A DNA stretch of 7,326 nt from Cytophagaceae bacterium (GCA_947459055.1 CANHCG010000081.1:1-7326); one strand, 5' to 3'; counted from the stretch's first letter, positions 1 through 6,899 are shown. Notes: generated by a model from the sequence alone, not told the origin. Translations and numbers: made by a program.

Positions 1-636
1 AAGATTCCTTTAATTTATGATGGTGCCCATGCATTTGGGGTTCGAGTCAATAATAAGTCTATATTTTCCTATGGTACCGTTAGTACCTGTAGTTTTCACG
101 CTACAAAAATTTTTCATACCGTGGAGGGTGGTGCAGTAATGACAAATGATGTAGCATTAGCCAATAAAATTAAAGGTATTCGTAGCTTTGGCCACAAGGA
201 AGATGATTATTTTGACATTGGTATTAATGGGAAAAATTCAGAGTTTCATGCGGCTATGGGATTAGTCAACTTAAGCCATTTCCCTGAAATCCGAGAGCAT
301 CGAAAATGGGCTGTTGAGTTTTACGATCAACTAATTGGTTTACCAATACAAAAAGTTCTTTTTCCCTCGAATTTGGAACGGAATTTTAGTTATTATCCGG
401 TTATTCTACCCACAGAAGAAGATCTTTTACATGTAACGAGCGTATTAATCAGCGAAGGGATAAAACCTAGACGATATTTTTATCCCTCACTCAATACCAT
501 TCAAATCATTCAAGGAGATTCGTGTCCAATTTCAGAGGATATTGCTAAACGTGTACTTTGTTTGCCTCTTTCTGCAGATATAAATCAAGAAGAAATAACG
601 AAAATATCCTCTATTTTAATGAGCTATTTTCAATAA
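1..636 (+). CDS. DegT/DnrJ/EryC1/StrS family sugar aminotransferase (3' part, truncated by window start)
   Basis: PLP-dependent aminotransferase of the nucleotide-sugar type, which puts an amino group on a keto-sugar nucleotide for surface glycans. The reading frame is open from base 1, so 211 residues of the C-terminal part are present and roughly 150 N-terminal residues lie outside; the in-frame GTG at 121 is internal and not a start. Seen in the fragment: YDGAHAFG at residues 6-13, whose Asp7 should contact the PLP ring nitrogen (the family usually has DAAHA/DAAQA, here DGAHA); SFHATK at 31-36, whose Lys36 should form the Schiff base; TVEGGAV at 40-46; and the NGKNSEFHAAMGL block at 76-88. 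The FHATK...EGGA form recalls the VioA/FdtB-like branch acting on dTDP-4- or 3-keto-6-deoxy sugars, but the exact substrate is inference. The next gene starts 10 bp downstream, so they are probably co-transcribed in a polysaccharide operon. Family call is firm; substrate is not. Confidence 0.93.
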   Translation, partial: KIPLIYDGAHAFGVRVNNKSIFSYGTVSTCSFHATKIFHTVEGGAVMTNDVALANKIKGIRSFGHKEDDYFDIGINGKNSEFHAAMGLVNLSHFPEIREHRKWAVEFYDQLIGLPIQKVLFPSNLERNFSYYPVILPTEEDLLHVTSVLISEGIKPRRYFYPSLNTIQIIQGDSCPISEDIAKRVLCLPLSADINQEEITKISSILMSYFQ

Positions 637-646
637 ACAAGACAAT

Positions 647-2656
647 ATGTATTGGTTATTATTTATTTCATTTGTTTTATTGAATTATAAAGTTGCCTCA
701 AAACTATCTAATAAACATTTTGAGGAAATTCTTATCCTTGGATTTTTAGTATACTCATCAAGTATCATTCTCAGCGGCTATTTTTTATCCTATATCCATT
801 TATGGAATTCTAAGATTCTTTGGGCAATTGTTCCATTTTTTAGTACTTATTTAATTTATTTGTTTTTTAGACGACCTATTTTCCTAGAGAATAATTCGGG
901 TATATCTGCCTTTAAAGTAACAGGAAAAACAATTCAATCCATTCACGATGAATTTAATGCATTAAAAACGCATGAAAAATGGATTTTTAGAATGTTATTT
1001 TACACCCTAGTTATTGTAACGCTGTTTCAGTATACGTTGATTTTCAATTGCCCACCCAACGAGTGGGATAGCATGACTGGACATTTGAATCGAATTTTAT
1101 ATTTTCTCCAACAAGGATCTCTTTCTCATTTTGTCGGCACTAATTGGAACATAGACACCTATCCGAAAAGTTTTTGTTCAATCCAAGTGTATCCATTTCT
1201 CATGAGTGGTTATAATGAACATATGTTTAAATTGCCAAATTATGGATCTTATTGGCTCATTTGCTTTAGTATGTATGGAATTTTAAAGCAAATGGGCGTA
1301 AGCTATAAACCTAGATTATTTGTTTCCTTTGTAATTCTGTTATTACCTAACATCATTTCACAATCAATTTTAACTGATACGGATATCGTATTGGCTGCAT
1401 ATCTTTCCTCCCTTTTATATGCCATTCTAAGATATGAAAACTCAAAGGCCATCATATATCTCTATTGGGCTGGAATAGCTTTTGGTTTAGCATTAAGTCA
1501 CAAAATCACCTTTTTATTTTCATTTCCACCTCTATTCCTTTTTTATTCATATATCTTTTTCAGAGAAAAAATCCAATCGAGAATTTATCTCTTAAAACAC
1601 CTCATAGTATCTCATGTAGTTGCGATTGTATTTTTAACCTTATCCACTGGTTATTTATCAAACATTTTCTATTATGGTCATCCCATCGGGCCCAAAACAG
1701 CTACAACGCATCAATCAGTCGAACGAGCTGGTTCTCTTCCAAATTTATTCGTTCAAGGTAGTCGAAATGTCTTGCGATATAGTTTCGATATCCTGAATTT
1801 TGACGGACTTAGGAATATAAACTGGGTAGAAGATCAACAAAAGAAAGTGAAAGTAATTTTACAAGAAATTGATAGTAGTTTTCATGTAGGACTTGAATCG
1901 GTCACTGAGTTTACAATTATCCCATTTTCATTTAATAGACGTTTTGAAAATTACAATGGTACTCCTATTTATGGCGCCATTTTTATATTATTCATCATTC
2001 CATCCATAATTTTATATTTCAAAAAGCCTAAAAAAGTTTATTCGATTTTCTTGGCTGCATTTATCCTCCATTTTTTAGCACTATCTTTTACAGCAGCCTA
2101 TGATCCTTGGAAGGGTAGGTATATGATTAGTTCTGCTATTTTTATATTTCCATTATTAGCCTATTTGGCAGATTGGTTTAATTTGAGCAAAAATAATTTC
2201 TTCAGAAATTCCTATATGTACATTTCAACTTTATTAGTTTGTATTTCTGCCATTTTAACCATCTCATTAAATATTCGTGCCCTGCCTTTTGATTATTATG
2301 GAAGGAAATCTATTTTTCATTCAAATAGAATGGAGGTTTTAACTGCATCGCGACCCGATATTACTCAAGCGTATCAAAATTTTGATTCCCTAGTTCCGGC
2401 TAACGCAACTGTGGCTTTAGCTACCATCAATGATGATTATGAATATCCTTTGTGGGGAAAAAAATTCACAAGGCATTTGATTCCTATCAATCCTTTTGAT
2501 CAAGGCCTGCAAAAAATACCTCAGGAAGCACAATATTTATTTTTCGCCAAATCTGTAATTAGACCTCAAAAAGGGGATATCAGGTTAGGAACCGACCTAA
2601 GGCAAAATGATTTATTGGTAAAAGGAGAAGATTATTACTTAAGGAAATTAAACTAA
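647..2656 (+). CDS. Polytopic membrane protein, putative GT-C fold glycosyltransferase (GT39/RgtA-like)
   Basis: Probable inner-membrane glycosyltransferase using a polyprenyl-phosphate sugar donor. The 669 residues hold about 11-12 hydrophobic segments (for example about 28-50, 57-75, 112-133, 225-240, 247-262, 268-305, 316-335, 441-457, 464-483, 493-508 and 521-542). After the fourth lies NEWDSMTGHLNRI (138-150), resembling the acidic first-loop motif of GT-C enzymes (WDSMTYH in related proteins I recall); Asp141 is the candidate catalytic residue. LTDTD at 242-246 is a second acidic site and DPWKGRYM at 486-493 resembles the W-x-G-R-Y block common in this group. The C-terminal soluble tail (about 565-669) has a YPLWG stretch at 600-604. 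The ATG at 647 follows the aminotransferase stop by 10 bp, with no clear Shine-Dalgarno sequence, supporting co-transcription and translational coupling. The 3' end overlaps the convergent gene by 4 bp. Alternatives are a flippase or an O-antigen ligase/polymerase, but the WD motif favours GT-C. Acceptor and donor are unknown. Confidence 0.75.
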   Translation: MYWLLFISFVLLNYKVASKLSNKHFEEILILGFLVYSSSIILSGYFLSYIHLWNSKILWAIVPFFSTYLIYLFFRRPIFLENNSGISAFKVTGKTIQSIHDEFNALKTHEKWIFRMLFYTLVIVTLFQYTLIFNCPPNEWDSMTGHLNRILYFLQQGSLSHFVGTNWNIDTYPKSFCSIQVYPFLMSGYNEHMFKLPNYGSYWLICFSMYGILKQMGVSYKPRLFVSFVILLLPNIISQSILTDTDIVLAAYLSSLLYAILRYENSKAIIYLYWAGIAFGLALSHKITFLFSFPPLFLFYSYIFFREKIQSRIYLLKHLIVSHVVAIVFLTLSTGYLSNIFYYGHPIGPKTATTHQSVERAGSLPNLFVQGSRNVLRYSFDILNFDGLRNINWVEDQQKKVKVILQEIDSSFHVGLESVTEFTIIPFSFNRRFENYNGTPIYGAIFILFIIPSIILYFKKPKKVYSIFLAAFILHFLALSFTAAYDPWKGRYMISSAIFIFPLLAYLADWFNLSKNNFFRNSYMYISTLLVCISAILTISLNIRALPFDYYGRKSIFHSNRMEVLTASRPDITQAYQNFDSLVPANATVALATINDDYEYPLWGKKFTRHLIPINPFDQGLQKIPQEAQYLFFAKSVIRPQKGDIRLGTDLRQNDLLVKGEDYYLRKLN

Positions 2657-3921
2657 GTTTTTTGTTTTTTCTTTTTAGCGGAAGGAAACAAAACATTGTT
2701 CAATATGAGTCGGTAGCCTGGCGAATTTTTATGCAAGAGTATATCTGTGTGTTCCTCATTTACGAAATGTTGATAATCTTCCGGATCGTGACCCCCTAGA
2801 AAGCTAAAAAATCCTTTACCAAAGGTTCCATAAATGTATTTTGCTTCATTTAAGGCCTGATTTTCCGCTAAAACAGTCATAGAAGATTTTATTTTACTAA
2901 GATCAAATCCAGTGGTTTGTCCCATATAACCATGAATAACAGATTCATGATTTTGTGTTAGCATGCTCGGTATTAAATCGGATTTAGCTGAAAATTCATT
3001 GAGTTCGAAAAAATCATTTTCTTCTAAAACAGTCCTAGGTTGGTAATTAGGTGAGGAGTCGATGTTTGAAAACTCATTTATGCGAGGATTGGTAAATAAA
3101 GTAAAATTGGTGAATGCAAGGGTTTGATTAAAGTTCAATAAATCATTGAAATTGGTTTGTATCGGATCTTTGTCATAATATGCGTCCACCACATCGATTT
3201 GGTAGGCGGCCAGCGCAATATCAAATGTATCCGTTGCATTACACATTGCAAATAAATAACCACCGGCTTCAATATACTGCTTTAATTGTTGTGCAATAGC
3301 TGATTTCAATTGACTTATCTTACCAAAGCCATATTTCCTTGCCATTTCTTCATCTTCCTTGACTTGTTTTTTATACCATGGTTGTTCCCGCTGAGTATAC
3401 ATTTTCCCCATTTGACCCGTAAAATCCTCATGATGTAAATGCACCCAATCGTATTTTTTCAAATCACCTTTCATTATTTCATCATCATAAATCGTGCTAA
3501 AGGGTATTTCAGCATACGTTAAAGCCAATGAAACGGCGTCATCCCAAGGAGAAGCCGATTTAGGTGAATAAAGAGCTATTTTAGCCACTTTATTCAATTC
3601 GGCCCATTCCATATTTGAATTTTGTGATTCAATCTGTTGCTTTAATAGGGTCACTTCCATGTCAGACATGGAAAGGTATCGGATACCTTTTGTTGTTAAA
3701 TTTTGTGCTTGTTGAGGTGATTGTTCGATTAAAAATGAACCTCCTCGAAAATTTATAAGCCAATGAACTTTATTGTTTTCCTCTGCCAAAAGGCGATATA
3801 TAAACCCATAGGCTTTTAAATGGTCAGTTTGTTCTGAATCCATCGGCAATAAAAAGCTAGAACCCCATGCAGGAACTTGGAGACTAAAAAATATGATTAA
3901 TGGATAAATAAGCTGCTTCAT
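2653..3921 (-). CDS. Secreted protein of the Bacteroidota family labelled 'asparagine synthetase B'; class-I amidotransferase-like, function unknown
   Basis: Length is 422 aa from the ATG at 3921. An in-frame GTG at 3930 would add three residues, but the ATG gives a clean signal peptide: MKQ, a hydrophobic core at 4-17, and a likely cut after AWG at 18-20. The mature protein should be periplasmic or surface-exposed. I recall close relatives with the block LIPMD...NHLKAYG, annotated asparagine synthetase B in Bacteroidota; however, no Asn-synthase ATP-pyrophosphatase motif (SGGxDS) and no N-terminal nucleophile Cys is visible, so that name is probably wrong. Notable blocks are WLINFRGGSFLIEQ (54-67), SPWDDAVSLALTYAEIP (124-140), HLHHEDFTGQ (161-170), GGYLFAMCNATDTF (220-233) and FLGGHDPEDYQHF (374-386). 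Cys227 after a beta-strand-like run resembles the nucleophile elbow of class-I glutamine amidotransferase or ThuA-like folds, with His378 a possible partner; this is inference. The C-terminus is lysine-rich (KKKKQKT). The gene is divergent from the ABC permease and overlaps the glycosyltransferase tail to tail. Confidence 0.8.
   Translation of the reverse strand: MKQLIYPLIIFFSLQVPAWGSSFLLPMDSEQTDHLKAYGFIYRLLAEENNKVHWLINFRGGSFLIEQSPQQAQNLTTKGIRYLSMSDMEVTLLKQQIESQNSNMEWAELNKVAKIALYSPKSASPWDDAVSLALTYAEIPFSTIYDDEIMKGDLKKYDWVHLHHEDFTGQMGKMYTQREQPWYKKQVKEDEEMARKYGFGKISQLKSAIAQQLKQYIEAGGYLFAMCNATDTFDIALAAYQIDVVDAYYDKDPIQTNFNDLLNFNQTLAFTNFTLFTNPRINEFSNIDSSPNYQPRTVLEENDFFELNEFSAKSDLIPSMLTQNHESVIHGYMGQTTGFDLSKIKSSMTVLAENQALNEAKYIYGTFGKGFFSFLGGHDPEDYQHFVNEEHTDILLHKNSPGYRLILNNVLFPSAKKKKQKT
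2658..2676 (+). other. T-rich tract directly after the glycosyltransferase stop
   Basis: Runs of 6, 6 and 5 T, separated by single G and C bases, begin one base after the + strand stop. They could act as the U-tract ending the upstream operon, but I see only a weak CTTA/TAAG pairing before them and no solid hairpin. On the other strand the same bases encode the lysine-rich tail of the convergent protein, which alone may explain the tract. Confidence 0.35.
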
Positions 3922-3985
3922 TGGTTTCACAAGCTGTCAATAAAGTAATAAATTGCAAGGTAAAATTAATTAGCGGAGAACCCAT
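3922..3985. promoter_or_regulatory. 64-bp divergent intergenic region between secreted protein and ABC permease
   Basis: Both start codons face outward from this gap, so promoters for both genes should lie here or just inside the coding ends. It is AT-rich and contains two short palindromes, TTGCAA at 3953-3958 and AATTAATT at 3964-3971. I find no full TTG / TAnnTTTG match with good spacing on either strand, so no specific promoter is called. Coordinated expression of the two genes is possible but not shown. Confidence 0.4.
3975..3978 (+). promoter_or_regulatory. Shine-Dalgarno-like GGAG before the ABC permease
   Basis: GGAG ends 7 bases before the ATG at 3986 and supports that start. It is noteworthy because the other starts in this window show no such site, as is usual in Bacteroidota. 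Confidence 0.5.
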
Positions 3986-5224
3986 ATGAATGTCAAGGAA
4001 AACGTATTAGAAGGCTTAAGATCCATCAAAGGCAATTTGCTTCGCACTGTATTAACTGCATTAATTATTTCCTTAGGTATTACCTCATTGGTGGGGATAT
4101 TAACGGCAATTGATGGCATTCAAAGTTCGGTTGATAATTCATTTTCAGGTCTAGGCGCTAATTCCTTTGACATTCGAAACAGAGCAGCGATGCAAATTAG
4201 GCGAGAAGGCCAGCGAGAAAAACGATTTAAAAACATTACCTACCGCCAGGCTTATCGTTATAAAATGAATTTTGCCCAAAAAGGAAAAGTTTCATTGAAA
4301 ACAAATGTTTCATTCAATGCAATTGCCAAATTTGCCTCTAAAAAAACGAATCCCAATACCCGCTTAATGGGCATTGATGAGAACTTTATGGAATTAAAGG
4401 GCTATAAAGTGGGTGGAGGGAGAAATTTTTCAACAAATGAATTTACAAATGCAGTAAATGTCTGTTTATTAGGCGTTGATGTGGTAGATCAATTATTTGA
4501 AAAAGAAAGTCCAATAAACAAAGAAATTGTCGTTAGTGGATTAAAATTAAAGGTGATAGGCATATTGGTTAAAAAAGGAAGTATGATGGGTGGGGGAGAT
4601 GACAGAGTAATCATGGTTCCTTTGGAAACAGGACGAAAAATGGCTGTAGGCCGTCAGTTAAATTTTGATATTACAACATCGTCTACGAAAATATCCAATT
4701 TAGATGATTTTATGGAAGAGGCAAGAGGTGTAATGCGTCGAGTTCGTATGGATCCAATAGGGGCCAATGATAGTTTCACCATCGATCGATCAGACTCCAT
4801 TGCAAAAAGTTTTGAGAACATCACGGATTCACTACAAATCGGAGGTTTTGTGATTGGATTTATTACCTTATTGGGTGCTGCGATAGCACTTATGAACATC
4901 ATGATGGTCTCGGTAAGTGAACGAACTAGAGAAATTGGTATTCGTAAATCCTTGGGTGCTACACCTGCGCGTATCTTACAGCAATTTTTAATTGAAGCGA
5001 TTGTGATATGTCTAATTGGTGGAATCGGTGGAATTATATTCGCTATTCCAATCGGAAATTTAATTGCTCAAGGGATTAGTTCGGGAACTGCCAGCTTTAT
5101 TATTCCCTGGTTATGGATGAGCGCGGGAATAATCATCTGTATATTAGTTGGCTTATTTTCAGGAATTTACCCAGCTTACAAGGCTTCTAAAATGGATCCA
5201 GTGGATGCTTTGAGGTACGAATAA
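3986..5224 (+). CDS. ABC transporter permease, MacB/FtsX type
   Basis: Inner-membrane subunit of a type VII (MacB-like) ABC system; such proteins pass ATP-driven motion to a periplasmic domain, for export of peptides, lipoproteins or drugs, or for control of cell-wall enzymes. The 412 residues show the standard layout: a short cytoplasmic N-terminal helix (1-19, ending GNLLRT), TM1 at about 21-42, a periplasmic MacB-core domain at about 45-280, then the FtsX domain with TM2 (about 284-310), TM3 (about 334-358) and TM4 (about 372-395). The hallmark SERTREIGIRKSLGA sits at 311-325, and the C-terminus PAYKASKMDPVDALRYE is typical. Length matches the roughly 400-residue stand-alone permeases. A GGAG supports the ATG start. 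No cognate ATPase or membrane-fusion (HlyD-like) gene lies beside it, so its partners must be encoded elsewhere; the ATPase gene at 6900 is separated by a tRNA and an opposite-strand gene. The substrate is unknown. Confidence 0.93.
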   Translation: MNVKENVLEGLRSIKGNLLRTVLTALIISLGITSLVGILTAIDGIQSSVDNSFSGLGANSFDIRNRAAMQIRREGQREKRFKNITYRQAYRYKMNFAQKGKVSLKTNVSFNAIAKFASKKTNPNTRLMGIDENFMELKGYKVGGGRNFSTNEFTNAVNVCLLGVDVVDQLFEKESPINKEIVVSGLKLKVIGILVKKGSMMGGGDDRVIMVPLETGRKMAVGRQLNFDITTSSTKISNLDDFMEEARGVMRRVRMDPIGANDSFTIDRSDSIAKSFENITDSLQIGGFVIGFITLLGAAIALMNIMMVSVSERTREIGIRKSLGATPARILQQFLIEAIVICLIGGIGGIIFAIPIGNLIAQGISSGTASFIIPWLWMSAGIIICILVGLFSGIYPAYKASKMDPVDALRYE

Positions 5225-5246
5225 AACAAGAATATTTTATCCCAAC

Positions 5247-5277
5247 TTGGTAAATAAGAGAATAAAGCCTACTTTTG
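5247..5277 (+). promoter_or_regulatory. Bacteroidota-type promoter for tRNA-Leu
   Basis: TTG at 5247-5249 and TACTTTTG at 5270-5277, spaced by 20 bases, match the phylum's -33 TTG and -7 TAnnTTTG elements in full. Transcription should begin around 5283, a few bases before the mature tRNA 5' end at 5289. Confidence 0.75.
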
Positions 5278-5288
5278 TGTATTGAATT

Positions 5289-5372
5289 GCCCAGATGGCG
5301 GAATTGGTAGACGCGCTGGTCTCAAACACCCGTGGGTGCAAGCCCGTGCCGGTTCGACTCCGGCTCTGGGTA
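5289..5372 (+). tRNA. tRNA-Leu, anticodon CAA
   Basis: Class II tRNA with a long variable arm, reading UUG codons. Acceptor strands are GCCCAGA (5289-5295) and TCTGGGT (5365-5371), with a G1-U72 wobble and discriminator A73 at 5372. The D-stem is GCG/CGC (5298-5300, 5312-5314) with GG in the loop. The anticodon loop CTCAAAC spans 5321-5327, anticodon 5323-5325. The variable arm is GGG/CCC (5334-5336, 5343-5345). The T-arm GCCGG-TTCGACT-CCGGC spans 5348-5364. The CCA end is not encoded (the sequence reads A-C-A-G). The anticodon stem CTGGT/ACCCG has one mismatch, T5317 against C5331 (positions 28-42). It has its own promoter and terminator, so it is a single-gene unit. Confidence 0.95.
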
Positions 5373-5373
5373 C

Positions 5374-5407
5374 AGCCTCTCAAGAAATTGAGAGGCTTTA
5401 CTTTTTT
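5374..5407 (+). terminator. Intrinsic terminator of tRNA-Leu
   Basis: A perfect 10-bp stem (AGCCTCTCAA at 5374-5383 with TTGAGAGGCT at 5388-5397) closed by a GAAA tetraloop, followed by TTTAC and six T. It works for the + strand only: read from the other strand the hairpin is not followed by a U-tract. Its last T bases overlap the stop codon of the convergent kinase gene. Confidence 0.9.
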
Positions 5408-6884
5408 ATAAGGAATTTAATAAATTCTGCTTCCAATGTTCGTAGGCAGTTTGCGTTTCTTCGCTATTTCCGTTTGGCCTGATTGTTTCTAATTTTTTTA
5501 ATTTTGAAACTGCCTCATTCGTTGATTTGAAATGTCCCAAACCTACACCACCACCTATTGCGGCGCCATATGCTCCGTCTGTTTCCATTAATTCAACGGA
5601 GACTTGGGAAGCATTAACTATAGACTCAGTAAATACCTCACTTAAATACATATTGGCTTTTCCCGCTTTTAATAAGGTTGGTCGGATCCCAACATTTGCC
5701 ATTAATTCAATGCCATATACTAGAGAAAAAGCAATACCTTCTTGAGCGGAACGAATGATCTCAGCCTGTTGATGCCGATTAAAATCCAAACCCTGAAAGC
5801 TAGCTCCTATCTGCTTATTGTTAAAAATTCGTTCAGCGCCATTACCAAATGGATTGCATAATAATCCATTAGAACCTACCCGCGCACGAGTTGCTATCTG
5901 ATTCATTTCAGGGTAGGAGTTTGATGGAAAGAAATTTTGCTTAATCCATCGGTTTAAAATTCCTGTACCATTGATACACATTAATACACCAATACGAACT
6001 AAATCCTCATGATAATTCACATGTGCAAAGGAATTTACACGGTTTAATGGATCAAATTTCAATTCATCACTAACCCCATATACCACACCCGAGGTACCGG
6101 CCGTAGTAGCAATCTCTCCAGGATCCAACACCCCTAATGAAAAGGCATTATTGGGTTGATCTCCTGCCTTGTAACTGACAATTACCTCCTTTGCTAAACC
6201 TAATTCATCAGCCACCTTGGCAGTAATTTGACCATGGGAAGAAAATACTGGTTTTACTTCTGGAAATAAGGTTACATCGAAACCAAAATAGTCAATAAGC
6301 TCTTTAGAGATTTGTTGATTCTTAAAATCCCAAAAAATACCTTCAGAAAGGGCAGAGGCTGAGGTTGTCAACGTTTCCGTTAAGCGACAGGCAATAAAAT
6401 CTCCTGGTAAGAGCACATGTGCTATTTGATCATAAATTGAGGGTTGATACTTTTTAACCCAGGCCAATTTAGCTGCAGTAAAATTACCTGGAGAATTTAA
6501 AAGGTGAGACTGACAAAAATCGACACCTAAAGCTTGATAAGCAGCTTCTCCAAAGGATGATGCCCTTGAATCACACCAAATAATCGAAGGACGAAGCACC
6601 TGGAAGTTGGCATCCAATACCACTAAACCATGCATTTGGTACGAAATACCAATGGATTTTATGTCTTTGGGATTGTAATTTCCACTTGCATTTCCTTTCA
6701 GTATGGCTTGTTTAACACAATACCACCAATGTTCAGGTTCCTGTTCGGCAAAGCCAAGTTCTGGCGACGATATGTCATTTTCATGATCTGGAAATGAACA
6801 AGAATAAATTAATTGTTGGTTGTCACCGTCAACCACACTAAATTTGATTGAAGATGTACCCACATCGATCCCACACAAAAGCAT
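5406..6884 (-). CDS. xylB: Xylulokinase-like FGGY-family carbohydrate kinase
   Basis: Cytoplasmic ATP-dependent sugar kinase, most likely D-xylulose to D-xylulose 5-phosphate for the pentose phosphate pathway. The ATG at 6884 gives 492 aa, the normal length for the family, and places LLCGIDVGTSSIKFSVVD at the N-terminus; an in-frame TTG at 6893 would add only three residues. FGGY_N covers about 2-245 and FGGY_C about 254-450. Motifs are the phosphate-1 loop GIDVGTSSIK (5-14), QMHG (83-86, the xylulokinase substrate motif), IIWCDSRAS (101-109), LLPGDFIACRLT (158-169), AGDQ (240-243, Asp242 the likely catalytic base), the phosphate-2 loop TTAGTSGVVY (260-269), and KAGKANMYLSEVF (406-418) followed by DGAYGAAIGGG (436-446). 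The KAGKAN block replaces the usual GGGA adenosine motif, a form I recall in other Bacteroidota xylulokinases. No xylose isomerase or transporter gene adjoins it, so substrate is inferred from motifs only. The stop touches the tRNA terminator; the start lies 15 bp from the divergent ATPase gene. Confidence 0.88.
   Translation of the reverse strand: MLLCGIDVGTSSIKFSVVDGDNQQLIYSCSFPDHENDISSPELGFAEQEPEHWWYCVKQAILKGNASGNYNPKDIKSIGISYQMHGLVVLDANFQVLRPSIIWCDSRASSFGEAAYQALGVDFCQSHLLNSPGNFTAAKLAWVKKYQPSIYDQIAHVLLPGDFIACRLTETLTTSASALSEGIFWDFKNQQISKELIDYFGFDVTLFPEVKPVFSSHGQITAKVADELGLAKEVIVSYKAGDQPNNAFSLGVLDPGEIATTAGTSGVVYGVSDELKFDPLNRVNSFAHVNYHEDLVRIGVLMCINGTGILNRWIKQNFFPSNSYPEMNQIATRARVGSNGLLCNPFGNGAERIFNNKQIGASFQGLDFNRHQQAEIIRSAQEGIAFSLVYGIELMANVGIRPTLLKAGKANMYLSEVFTESIVNASQVSVELMETDGAYGAAIGGGVGLGHFKSTNEAVSKLKKLETIRPNGNSEETQTAYEHWKQNLLNSL
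6816..6846 (+). promoter_or_regulatory. Candidate promoter of the ABC ATPase gene, inside xylB
   Basis: TTG at 6816-6818 and TAAATTTG at 6839-6846 with a 20-base spacer, the same arrangement as the tRNA-Leu promoter in this window and a full match to TAnnTTTG. Predicted start near 6852 leaves a leader of about 48 bases before the ATG at 6900. It lies within the first codons of xylB on the opposite strand. Confidence 0.5.
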
Positions 6885-6899
6885 AATAAACAAGTTTAC

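Noticed and set aside
121..636. GTG at 121 as start of a 171-residue protein
   Set aside because: The frame is open back to base 1 and the upstream residues contain the PLP-binding Asp and Lys motifs, so the gene starts before the window.
1465..1761. 98-residue + strand ORF inside the glycosyltransferase gene
   Set aside because: A shifted-frame shadow of a hydrophobic coding region, with no own start signals.
3921..3930. GTG at 3930 as start of the secreted protein
   Set aside because: It adds only three residues before an ATG that gives a typical signal peptide, so the ATG at 3921 is preferred.
4654..4902. 82-residue - strand ORF inside the permease gene
   Set aside because: Antisense shadow of a well-supported FtsX-family gene.
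5289..5408. tRNA-Leu as an integration (att) site for a mobile element
   Set aside because: No integrase gene and no direct repeat of the tRNA 3' end is visible; the flanks are ordinary chromosomal genes.
5282..5482. 66-residue ORF on the + strand
   Set aside because: It runs through the tRNA-Leu gene and its terminator and has no protein-like features.
5527..5745. 72-residue + strand ORF inside xylB
   Set aside because: Antisense shadow of conserved FGGY_C coding sequence.
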